A stretch of 64,000 nucleotides of DNA from Hermodice carunculata (Eukaryota > Annelida > Polychaeta > Eunicida > Amphinomidae), in NCBI GenBank assembly GCA_964020975.1, contig OZ026622.1, positions 570,501-634,500 on the forward strand. The letters are read 5' to 3'. The position numbers and the translations under genes were made by a program. How positions within the stretch are numbered: position 1 is the stretch's first letter; every line of letters starts with the position of its first letter. Below the pieces are notes generated by a model. It was not told the DNA's origin. It saw nothing but the letters and a program-made list of their open reading frames with translations, and did not search any database. Of this stretch, positions 39,092-53,849 are shown piece after piece.

Positions 39092-39485
39092 TTTCAGCCG
39101 CCCTTCCCTAATATACATTGATCGACCTTGGCTGATCGATTTTATCGAGAAAGTGGCCGTCGTGTACCGTTATGTTGCAGTAAAGTCAACTCAAACACAG
39201 TCACAGTTTATGAAACATAAAAAAAGTTTCACTCCTCCCTTCCCTAATAAAAATTGACCGACCCTTGCTGATGTACGGTGCATGGGGCTCGATGTACCGT
39301 GAAACAGCATTGCTATAGCCCCGGTTGAAAGATTTATCGAAAACGCGGCCGTCGTAAGCCGTTATTTCGGAGTTTCATCTTATCTGCAGGGTTATTAGTA
39401 ACTTGGGCCCGGGAAATATCATAGCTGCATAGCCACGGTTGGTCGTGAAACCACGGAGGAATAGTTTATTCCTCCATGGTGAAAC
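39092..39485. repeat. Imperfect local duplication, about 140-bp spacing
   Basis: CCCTTCCCTAATATACATTG with the following GACC-TGCTGAT phrase near 39103 recurs as CCCTTCCCTAATAAAAATTG near 39238. A phrase GATTTTATCGAGAAAGTGG-CCGTCGT near 39138 recurs as GATTTATCGAAAACGCGG-CCGTCGT near 39330. GTGAAACAGCAT phrases occur at about 39299 and 39479. A small hairpin, GGAGGAATA with TATTCCTCC, lies at about 39454-39475. The order suggests a diverged tandem or nested duplication of unknown origin. Confidence 0.55.
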
Positions 39486-40074
39486 AGCATAGCCTTGGTT
39501 GTTCGGCGATTGTTATCGTAATATTTCGCTAGGTCCCAGGTGCCTGTTCTCTAAGTTATCCAGTAAAACGGTCGTTAAAGTACTTTTAAAATATAACGTG
39601 CTATCTTATCTTTAATCTGCCTGCTCTGTTGTGTCTGAACCAGTTATCATTGCCAGTAACAAATCCAAATGCGACACGATACCTCGACTGTCAAGCCGGC
39701 AAATCATGCACCATTTTGAACATGGCGCACAGCAAGAGCCATAGATCATGGGACCACCATCCAAATTTACAATTAATCATGCCAAAACACAATCATATTC
39801 AAATGATAAATAATAATGATTCACTGTGCACGGGCAGCTTCACCCTCTTTAATCTCGAAATAAAGCCAGTAAATATGTGCATTACAAATATCCGCAATGT
39901 CCGTGTTGTATATGTCGCGCACATCGGGGACATTTCGAGATTGTACCTTTTGCTTGTGGGGGGACCGTCGCACAAAGATACAGTTGATTTGGATTTCAAA
40001 GTGAATCATGGCCACAGTACACACCATATCATTATTGATGCTCTGAAATATTTTGCAAAATATATACTTTTGGT
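39486..40074. other. No gene recognised
   Basis: A 192-codon + strand frame starts with ATG at 39629 and runs to 40207, through the C run at 40087 and into repeat R4. Its first 140 residues (for example KPVNMCITNIRNVRVVYVAH) match no family I know. Because it runs into a dispersed repeat and a homopolymer, I treat it as fortuitous. Confidence 0.45.
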
Positions 40075-40550
40075 TTCATATATTACCCCCCCCCCCCTCC
40101 CCCCGATGGTCCGAATACTACTATCCTCATTTACAAACCATTGGATGCGGACTCCACAATTTTCAAAATGCCACCCAGTGTGGGTTAGTCCCGGTTCGAT
40201 ATTTTGAAGATGTAGTATCCAAATTTATGTATGATTAGTGTTAACGGAAGGTTGATTTGGCGAGTGAATCTAATATAAAATATAAAATTGGACTTTTCCA
40301 GTGTGAACCTTTCCCGAAAATGTAAATACAACGGCTTGAAATTACCAGACATTGACGGCAGTGTGCTCGATAATTGGGATATTGGATCAGATACTGAAAT
40401 CGCCCCGAGGCAATGAATTAAGTGGCACCACTGGGCACAGCAGTCAAGTTGTGCCAAAGATAGAGCTAAGTGGATACAGGGCCGAAAGTACCGGCGGGTT
40501 TTTATATAAGTGGTAATTACCGCTGTGCAACACTCTTCTCGGTCAATTCT
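40075..40550. repeat. Dispersed repeat R4, copy 2
   Basis: Diverged copy of 30335-30920 in the same orientation; see that entry for shared blocks. It includes an impure C tract at 40086-40105. A 132-codon minus-strand frame (40185-40583) crosses it without recognisable motif. Confidence 0.6.
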
Positions 40551-40982
40551 AAGTTGTTCATCTAGGTCTGTGACACGTGTCAAGCCGATGGATGATGGAA
40601 AAAATGTAAATTAGGATAATTAGAGACACCTGAAAAATTAAAATGTTGAATACCTTTACATTATTATAGATCGTGAGGTACAACTCTCAGTTTTTAAAAG
40701 GGGTGCTTTGTTTCTCTACAACGAAGGTCTGTTCATGTGCAACCTCCTGTGGCGCCTATCTGGTCTGATCTGATAAAGGTGATTAGCCACTTGATCAACT
40801 AATTAACTGCCGCCTAAGCCAGTGGTGGTTATTTGACATCCACTGGGTAGATCAAACGAGACAGTAACTTTAGTCAGATTAAGCTAGATAGGAGCTGCAG
40901 GAGGCTGCATATTAAAAATCCGTGATTGTTGACAAACAAGATACCTCTTGGACCATCTTTTTAGCGGAGAGTAGGACAGCAT
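40551..40982. other. No gene seen
   Basis: Unique sequence. An inverted pair of phrases (CCTCCTGTGGCGCCTATCT near 40744 and AGATAGGAGCTGCAGGAGG near 40886) bounds about 160 bp and may be the ends of another small foldback element. Confidence 0.4.
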
Positions 40983-41745
40983 GTAGAGGTGGCAATCCAA
41001 CTTCAACGGAAACATTTGCCCTATAGGCCCGACTAAATTTCCTTTGAACCAAAAATGTAACATTCAAATTTATGTAAATTAGATAAATAAGTAAAATTTA
41101 AATTTCGAATTTTTTTTCGAACAAAGGCGTCATGCCAGCTTCAATTTTTAAGTTTGTGCTACAGCCGCATCCAACGTCGCTTGAACCAAAGGTGTAGCAT
41201 TTTAATGTATGCAAATTACCCCAGTACACAAGACATAACTCGTGGCTACCTTCAGAAGTCTTAAGTCACATATGCCAAATCAACTCACATTTAAAGGTTT
41301 GTGCTATATCTGCATCCAATGACCTATACACCAAGGTTGTAGCATTTTTATGTATGCAAAGTAACTAATGCAGGAAATTCAAATCTTTAAATCTTGAAAA
41401 TCTTTGAATCCGTCACAGATGTTTTAACTTCAATTCATAGGATTGTGCGATAGGTGCACCCAATGAACGGTAAGCTAAAGTTGTAAATTTTAACTTGTGC
41501 AAGTTGGGCAAAAATGCAAACTTTATATCCCGAGTATCTTCAAAACTATTACAGACAGAGGTTCCAGCTATTTTAGCCGGAAGTGTCATTTTCACTACAA
41601 TTCACAGGTTTGCCGTTTAGGTACATCTGGAGATCAGTGATGCAAAAAATATAGCATTTGAATTCACATACATTGGCTAAATACACATCGTTTTAAATCT
41701 TGAGTATTGGCAAAACTAGCCATGCAGTAAAATTCAGAATAGCAG
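40983..41745 (-). mobile_element. HINE-1 copy E, core units only (reverse)
   Basis: The reverse complement shows five HINE-1 core units; the + strand phrase AACTTCAATTCATAGG or its variants recur near 40995, 41133, 41280, 41426 and 41590, about 145 bp apart. Neither the 3' hairpin nor the 5' motif is visible at the ends. The right end runs into a TA array. Confidence 0.65.
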
Positions 41746-41763
41746 AAGATAGTAGACTCTGAA

Positions 41764-44350
<2,587 letters not shown>

Positions 44351-44640
44351 AGTCCTAATCTCAGTACTTCAAAGACCGGTTAGGATCTAGAATAATCTTT
44401 GCTGTATTTCATTGTGTTTATCTGTGCTGGGGAGAGTAAATTCCTCAGTTGGCGGACCCTTAGTTGCTGTGACACATCAGCTGCACAATTGAAAATCTAA
44501 GTAAGATCCTGGTCATTATATGCCCGATGAACTCTTTAGCAGTAATGTAGGTGATCCCGCAAGAATTAAATATTGCATTTGAAATACACGTTTCTTGATC
44601 CGAGTTTTAAAGGGACGTCACCAGCATGAGGTTAAGCGTC
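44351..44640. repeat. Dispersed repeat R5, copy 2
   Basis: Diverged same-orientation copy of 13497-13795; the shared start is AGTACTTCAAAGACCGG and the shared end GGGACGTCACCAGCATG. On the minus strand the frame open in copy 1 has several stops here. Confidence 0.6.
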
Positions 44641-45724
44641 AGAGATGCCAAATGTCATCCGGGATTGCCCCTGGCTCGGAAATTAGCTGGAAAATTTGAC
44701 CAATTTACGGTGTTTGTCCCGCATTGAAACTGAGTATTTTCTTATACATATATTCTTTGTTAAATATGCTCTGCCCCTGAAACGGCATTTTGAATGTTGT
44801 CATCTCGGAAAAGTCAGCGCCCCATGGTGACACCGTTGTGTGACAGTGGATGGTTACTTTGTAATTGAGGTGGTTAACATATACTCGTAACAGAGTAACA
44901 GCTGAATACATTTCACCTTCCGCTCCGTACATTAAGTCCGATTGTCTGCAATTTGATAATTATTGAGACTCAATAAAATGATGAAACGCAGAATACTCAG
45001 GCATTAAAATTCGGAAGAGACAAGGAACGAAAAGTACATTGATGGTTTCGAGTGTGCAATGCGTGAGAAATCAAAACCTGGAATTCTAGTTGGCACCTTT
45101 TTGATCGACAGGCTTAGCAGATTAGTTTTGTGTATTTCTCGATATCATTTTGAAAGATTGTTTACAGCGCGTGGCAGCCAGCACTTCTAGTAAATGCACA
45201 TTCATCTCTGTAACTCCAGGAACATCTAAGCCGTTTTGGAAGTTATTTTCCAGGTGAACTACGCACCTCCGTTTTCCATTACACAAAACAGAGCGGTTGT
45301 TATTTTACTGTTCTTCTTGTATTAACTTTCTTCAATGCTCGAAGCCACTCCCATTATTAAGATTTCCCAGACGGATCATACCAATGCCCTCAGGAACATA
45401 GCAAAATAAAGCTATATTACAAACAAGAAAAGTTCTATGTAATCAGCAATGGACGGCAAGTACCCACGTAAATGGCAAAGTACTACATAGTGGACACGAA
45501 ATTTAGCCTCGACATCAATGTAATGCGTCTATACTTAATAGATTGAGATCTTTGCCCGCAAATTATCCTTGAAAACAAAATAATACAAGAAAATCAAAAC
45601 AAAGGAATAAAACCGGTATTTCAGAGATGTTCATAAAACAGGCCATACTTAATTACCTAGTAATCAGTCCGACGATTTTTTTGTTTTTCGTTGTTCTTTA
45701 GACAATGTTTTGTTAACATACGGG

Positions 45725-45727
<3 letters not shown>
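44641..45727. other. No gene seen
   Basis: Unique AT-rich sequence. A 75-codon minus frame (44705-44932) shows no motif. Confidence 0.5.

Positions 45728-45808
<81 letters not shown>
45728..45808. repeat. (TA)n microsatellite
   Basis: AT array of about 80 bp ending at the truncated left side of repeat R3 copy 2. Confidence 0.98.
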
Positions 45809-45809
<1 letters not shown>

Positions 45810-45990
45810 CCGAAACATGTTCTGAGTAGTTACCCCTGAAGACCTTTTATTTGGGCTAATACAGCCTATGTCAAAATTCTATGTGTATAGGTTAAACAGG
45901 GACAGGTTAGCTTATGGAAAGTAAAGAGTTCGGACTGCGGAATAGGATAATGACTGCTAGGAAGTGGTTCTGGACAAAAAGAAACAAACA
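45809..45990 (+). repeat. Dispersed repeat R3, copy 2 (left part missing)
   Basis: Contains CCGAAACATGTTCTGAG, TTGGGCTAATACAGCCTATG, GGTTAAACAGGGACAGGTTA and GAAGTGGTTCTGGACAAAAA, matching 58630-58860 closely. The left half is replaced by a TA array. Confidence 0.8.
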
Positions 45991-48040
<2,050 letters not shown>

Positions 48041-48325
48041 TTGATAATGATGATGATATGCGTGAAACCTCAGACAAGAAATTTCACGTGGACACTTGTG
48101 AAGTTATGCATTCTTTTAAATACAAAATCAGAAAATCTGAAAAAATATTTTAAAAAAGTCATTGTCATATCATGCCCAGTTAAATTAATATCATAAGAAG
48201 CTGGCGATTATCTTGCCCCCGGATCAGACTGCTTACGGATGTCAGTCACGAAGTCTCGGGCAAATGATTATCCGCAAAGAAGCGATATAAATAGCTACGC
48301 GCTTCAGCTTGGCGGCATTTAAATT

Positions 48326-48327
<2 letters not shown>
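48041..48327. other. No feature recognised
   Basis: Unique sequence between R1 and a TA array. Confidence 0.4.

Positions 48328-48378
<51 letters not shown>
48328..48378. repeat. (TA)n microsatellite
   Basis: AT array of about 50 bp. Confidence 0.97.
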
Positions 48379-48381
<3 letters not shown>

Positions 48382-48814
48382 GCCTGGCTATCACAAGAAA
48401 ATGCCCTGTTCCTCTGAATAATTCTAATAATTTGTAATTCAAATTCCTTACAAAAAGACGTGCAACATAGGTGCCAACAAGCGTAGTCTCAAATCAGTGT
48501 TTTATAGTTCATCTCTAAGGTCAACGATTTTCTTCGGCACACTCAGTAAGCCTAGCGTCAAATCACAAATTTCTTAGTTTACCATGGTCAACAGACTTCA
48601 TCAGAGCCCTTTGGTCGAGTAAGCTGTTGACTCACTCCAAATACCGGCACGGAAAGGGACAATGTCAAGATATTATTAGTTACTCCTTGGAGAAGCCCAG
48701 GGTACAGAAATATTCACCGGTCGATGACATCTGTGCCGAAGGAGATACACATGTATGTCATCCATCGGTGTATATTCCTGTAAACTTGGTTGCTTCACGG
48801 AGTAACGATTTTAT
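48379..48814. other. No gene seen
   Basis: Unique sequence up to the 3' end of the reverse LINE. Confidence 0.4.
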
Positions 48815-50870
48815 ATCATTTTATTGATTTAAAAAAATTTCATTCAAAAAGAATAACAATGAGGAAGAAGGGCTACACCCTATATTAATCCTTCTTGTTG
48901 GAAAAAGACGGTTAAGACCGGCCGCTTATCGAGACCAGCATGTGTGCATTGACCCGGGAGGCGGCACAGCCCAGGCTGAACAAAAGGAAGATGGACTCCA
49001 TAGTAACGCAACACAGATAGAAGGGCTCGTTCAAAATGAATAATACGAAGTACAACGTAATCTAAAATTAAATTGGCCTATCAATCTAAAAAAATGATAA
49101 AGTTGTTATCAGGATCACAGTAGCTACTACCATATGAAATAGTACTCAAACGAAAGAGTGCCACACAGTTGATAGTGGTATGAAGGATATCTGGAGCAGT
49201 AGCGTGTCGAGGACAAGTGAGAAAGGAATGACAAACACTTTCAGTAACGGCTCCACACGAACAAGCTGGCGACTCTTTAACACCAATTTTAAATTTATAT
49301 TCATTTAGTTGACTGTGGCCCATTTGTAATCGGGAGTGAAGGATAGACAAATGTCTTTTACCAACAGTTAAAAGTTCTGGATACTTCACGGGACATGACA
49401 AAGGATTAGTTATTTTCCGTTTGTTGCTGAGGGAGAAAAGATTCCTCAAATAAGACAGCTCTGGTATCATAAGCAGGCGAGCCTAAATCGGGCACATTTT
49501 GACGTATTCTGAAGATATGCCTAGAGTTTTCGTTAACTGGAAAGTTAGGTAAGACAGTATTCAAGTAGTTTGGAGCGAGATTGTACATTGATTTGTACAT
49601 CATAACAAGTTTGAGAACGGTCTCTACGTTTAGGTAGTAATTCCCAGTTTCCTCGTACAATTTTTCAATTGGAGTGGTTCTCATTGCTCCCGTCACGATG
49701 CCGTCCGCAGTCAATTGCAAGTCCTCTAGGAGTTTTGTGTCATACTGAGAACAGTCATCCAAGACCACACTTCCATATTCTGAAATAGACCGTATAAAGG
49801 AAGTATAGGTCACTTTAGTGTTTTACGATCAAGATAATATTGCATAGTTTTCACAATGTTCAGCTGTGTGGAAGCTTTAGTTGCAATATGTTTTGTATGT
49901 TCATTCCATTTTAGATCTGATATCTGATATAACAGTGAGACGTAATTGTTTATGCTCAGAAATGTTCTCCAGTTGATGGCCCTGAAAAATTAATGAGAGG
50001 TGGATGGTGGTGGTGGGGGGGGGGTCCTTTTAAGAGAAACAAGCATAGTTTCAGTCTTGAGAGCATTGAAAGAGATGAGCCATTCCTTGGACCATTGGTC
50101 TAAGAAATTAAGATCGCCATCCATGGCAGTGGCAGCATGAACTAGGTCATCGACAGTGAGATAAAGTGACGTATCATCAGCAAACAATTTTACAGTTGAG
50201 TTGATAACGTTAACCAAGTCGTTAATGTAGATTAAAAACGAGTAAAGGACCTAACACTGGTCCAGCGGCACTCCGGCCTAAATAGTTCCTCAACTGGAGG
50301 ACTGACCATTCAGAATTACACCCTGCTTTTGATCATAAAGATAATTTTCGAACCGTATCAAAAGGTTATTTTTTTCCAGTTTATGTATAAGCCCGCTATG
50401 CCAGACTTGGTCAAAGACTTGCTTATATCAAGAAAAACAATTCTAACTTCTTTTTGTTGGTCAACAGCTAAGCACAATTCATGATAAAGAGAAAATAGCT
50501 GGTCGCCAGGTATAAATCCCGACTGGTTTGCAAGGATGACCATGTTGTCTCGGAAAAAGTTGAAAACATGCTTAAACACTACTTTTCCCAATATTTTCCC
50601 TGTGTCGAGGCATTTAAGAATGTGCAAAACTTCATCTTCCCATATGTTCAGATTTCCGAGAGTTTTTATAGGGTGGTCTGGTCGTGTAGGGTTTAGGACC
50701 GAAGATGTATTGAGGTTGCTTTGATTCAAGTTAGGGAACTACTTAATTTATTGTTATGCTGTTCTTCAGCCTGTTTAAGGTGCTCTTGGTAAAGGTTGCG
50801 TGGCCGATTGTAAGTAGCCCATAATTCATTGCTGTGAGGGCCATTTTTTCCGTCCTATGCTTTGGAATAG
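48815..50870 (-). mobile_element. LINE (CR1/Jockey-type), reverse, 5'-truncated and broken
   Basis: Minus-strand reading from about 50865: RPRNLYQEHLKQAEEQHNNKL (linker before the RT), then EVLHILKCLDTGK, which jumps to KVVFKHVFNFFRDN. The fingers region with the expected GPDG and NYRP motifs is therefore deleted. QSGFIPGD, VFLDISKS, then FADDTSLYL with the catalytic Asp pair intact (about 50180), the thumb (ISEYGSVV, KLYEETG), and a Cys/His motif (CSCGAVTESVCHSFLTC) follow, ending at 49081. At least two frameshifts and stops divide it. The 3' UTR carries the stem-loop AGGGTGTAGCCCT (48869-48881) and AATAAA near 48821. Its protein is clearly a sister of the 53.9-kb copy. Confidence 0.87.
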
Positions 50871-51340
50871 GCACGCATGAGTTTACGCTTTTAACAACGC
50901 AAAGATGACGTATAACATGTTAAGTCGTCTGGACGGATGGTTACTTCCGTACTGGGGATACATTCCTTGCAGGAAGCCTTTAGTCCATAAACGACAACAA
51001 TCGTTCACATCATTAGAAAGAAAGAACTTGCCCCCAATGAATTGGGCTGAGATAGTCACGAAAATGACTAAAATGTACCTTATCGTATTCCCATATTAAT
51101 CTTTTATAGGCGGATTCAGTTTTCCGCCGAAACAAAATGTTAGAACGCACCACACAATAATCACAATTGGCAATCCGTGGTAGACCACGTGGTTCACGAA
51201 TATATTTCGAAAAAATTGGAAATTATTTGATCCAAGCAGAGTGAAGTATTGTTAGCTATACGTGTGGGTTCTTTGATATGGGGAGTAAGAAAGTTGGTAG
51301 TACAGAAATGATAGTTTCTTGCCAGGAACTGTTGAAAAAT
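50871..51340. other. No gene seen
   Basis: The minus strand of the first part may still be LINE linker sequence. The rest is unrecognised. Confidence 0.4.
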
Positions 51341-51893
51341 CGGCATTAAGTATAAGTGCAACCGATTGTCAAATCCTATTCTATGTTAATAAACGGAAAA
51401 AGAAATGTGAAGGATAATTTGGCGGTTTACTTAGATGCTCAAGTAGTTAACCAGGTTGATTGTGTTAAATATTTAGGTTTTTATGTAGATGATGATTTAA
51501 CAAGGAAAAATCATATCAAGAAAATGCATTCTAAGGTCATGCCTACGCTTGCAGCACTCAGACGTCTTAGCAAATGTTTACCCAAACAAACATTATTACT
51601 AATTTTTAACTCCACAATTTTACCATGTATTGATTATGCCGATACTGTTTGGGGTACATGCACTGAAACAGTTCTAAAAAGTGCACAGAGACTGCAGAAT
51701 GCTGTGGCAAGAACTGTCACTGATAACTATGATTATATTAACTACAGGGGAGAAGTTATCTTGACAGATTTAAAGTGGCAGACTATCAAAGAAAGACGGG
51801 AATTCCACATGGCAACATCAATGTTTAAGTGTACGCAGGGACAAGCGCCAAGCTATTTGTGCGATCAACTAAATTTCCTTGACGAGATTATTA
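51341..51893 (+). mobile_element. LINE reverse transcriptase fragment (thumb region)
   Basis: An open frame of 181 codons reads YSMLINGKRNVKDNLAVYLD, then VDCVKYLGFYVDDDL, KKMHSKVMPTLAALRRLSKC, FNSTILPCIDYADTVWGTC, LQNAVARTVT, LKWQTIKERREFHMATSMFK and QAPSYLCDQL. This is the post-catalytic part of a non-LTR reverse transcriptase, in a lineage distinct from the neighbours (CIDYADTVWG rather than EYGSQVWS). The frame is intact but cut on both sides: the catalytic domain is missing on the left, and on the right the TGAA array of a reverse element interrupts it. Confidence 0.85.
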
Positions 51894-51990
51894 ATGAATG
51901 AATGAATGAATGAATGAATGAATGAATGAATGAATGAATCTTTATTAAGGCATTTTCAGGCCACATGCCTACATTGCCAACTAAATCATA
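51894..51990 (-). mobile_element. 3' end of a reverse LINE with (TTCA)n tail
   Basis: On the minus strand a hairpin AGGCAT...ATGCCT (51948-51970) is followed directly by TAATAAAG and a TTCA tetranucleotide tail (51894-51938 as TGAA on +). A stem-loop, a polyadenylation-like hexamer and a short tandem tail are the usual end of CR1/L2-type LINEs. The tail abuts the interrupted + strand LINE, so this element appears to have inserted into it. How far the body extends to the right is unclear. Confidence 0.65.
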
Positions 51991-52412
51991 CAAAATAAGT
52001 TACATAAAGTAAAAGTAAGGGAATTAGTTACTACCCAACGCGCTTTGCTACTCACAGAAACCTATCTTGTACCCCACCCGAAGAAAGGAATATTCAAACT
52101 TTCATTTGTGTATGATGGTGCTTGAATTTTTAATAGTCTTCCTGATTTTTTAAAGCAATAGGATAATGTATATGATTTAATATACATATACATAAGAGTA
52201 TACAGTATGTAAATCTAAAGATATGTAATATGAAGACAGTTTATATGGGCTGGGACAGCTATGCACAGGTAGCACAAAGATGCATGCAAAGAACTACTAT
52301 GTACTTGCAAAACTACGAATCTTGATGTGCTACTAAATGCGCCTATTATATACCGTATGTTTAAAATATGTTTCAGCCACATGGGGTTGAAGCAAGCATG
52401 GTAAATTAATTA
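51991..52412. other. No gene seen
   Basis: AT-rich sequence, perhaps 3' UTR of the reverse LINE just described. No landmarks. Confidence 0.4.
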
Positions 52413-53400
52413 TTACGAAGTATAAATGTCAGTTTGCTGAAGAGAGCTCCGTGTAGGACAAATGAACCTGCAGTCAACGGAGCATAATGCACAGTAGCGT
52501 GATGAATATAAAAAAGTTGTCAAGATAAATGTTCCTGTGCCGACAAAAGCAATCCAACCCCCTAGACAAAATGTTATAAAGTACACACAGCATCGTGGGA
52601 TCCGATAACAACATACGATTGAATAAACTGTCGACTGGTAAAATTGCATAATGGTGATTAACAGAGATATAGCTGTATATGAACATTTAAGGCATAGATA
52701 CAAGCTAACACGAAATATTCCATGAAAGGAATCAGTAGCGTCACTTTCAATTGAGTTGTGCTTCATTTGTGAAACTGATGTTGCATATGGTACTGTTTTT
52801 AAAATACAAAATAAGGAAATACTTGTGGGAGCCTAAAACAGAAGTTGGAATAAACTTTTGAATTTGTGTTGTAATTACTAAGTTACACAATATTGAGAGA
52901 ATTTGGCCATAACTAATGTGGCTTACAAATTGAACGTCAAATAAACAGGAGCCTTCTGGGTATTTTTTTACAATATGGTAGTATATGCAGAATAGCGGAG
53001 AACATCGCATTGATATTAATGAAATATGGACTAACTTAAGTGATAAGATAAGAGATGGCAGTACTATGACATATTTGCGTTGGGCAATGCTAACATTGAA
53101 GAACCTGGTATACGGAATATGCATAACGATACGCCTGAGTAAAAAATATATATGCAATGAAGAGCCCCAATAAAGAAAGATACGTTTAGTCGCAATGTAC
53201 TCATAAATACATTGAAAAAAAGAAACATGAAAGACATGGTAACAACCGTCTGACATGGTCGACAACATGGTTTGAATAACAAAATGATATAGAAGCATGG
53301 TTAAGCAACATTTACCGGAAGGATTACACAACTGTGAAAACAATCGTCCACTGAAAATCATTTCAAAATATATATGCATCGTGTATGGAGAAATCTGCAT
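52413..53400 (-). other. Two overlapping unrecognised minus-strand frames (217 and 117 codons)
   Basis: The frame at 53400-52747 begins MQISPYTMHIYFEMIF and contains hydrophobic stretches (YVIVLPSLILSLKLVHISLI, FLYWGSSLHIYFLL). A second frame begins with ATG at 52766, overlaps the first by 20 bp and reads hydrophobic stretches YTAISLLITIMQFY and FCLGGWIAFVGTGTFILTTF to 52413. Together they could be a frameshifted multi-pass membrane protein. AT-rich DNA read on this strand is naturally Phe/Ile/Leu/Tyr-rich, however, and I find no signature motif. This could equally be the untranslated body of the reverse LINE at 51.9 kb. Confidence 0.22.
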
Positions 53401-53849
53401 TCAACTCTAAGGCTGAAGGCCGTTGTCTGGACGTTATCTTAAACATACAAGGTGCACAAATTGTAAAAGGGTATCAGAATTTTACAATGCAAGGTTAGGC
53501 TGAGTCTTAAGTAGGAGTAAGCGACTTTGGACCACCAAATTGTAATTAAAATTGGACACTGATTAGAAGCATCAAATAAGATTTAACATAATTTTTCAGA
53601 AATATTAGGAGTTAAACTAGTCTTCACCCTCTATAATGTAATGCATTGTATACAAAAGCGTTTCGCATTAAGTGTACACTTGAGTTTATTTATATGTAGT
53701 TATAAGTAACATTTACCTCTCATTTCATTTAGAAGTTATCGATAATCAAAGTGAATACTACCTAATGTACGGCAAAATCAAACAGCAAAACGAAGAGAGC
53801 ATCATGTATGGATAGCAAAGACAAACACAACTAGAAATAAAACTATCAA
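53401..53849. other. No gene seen
   Basis: Unique AT-rich sequence up to the left edge of the long LINE. Confidence 0.4.

Noticed and set aside
39629-40207. 192-codon + strand frame
   Set aside because: It ends inside dispersed repeat R4 and reads through a C run as polyproline; no family resemblance.
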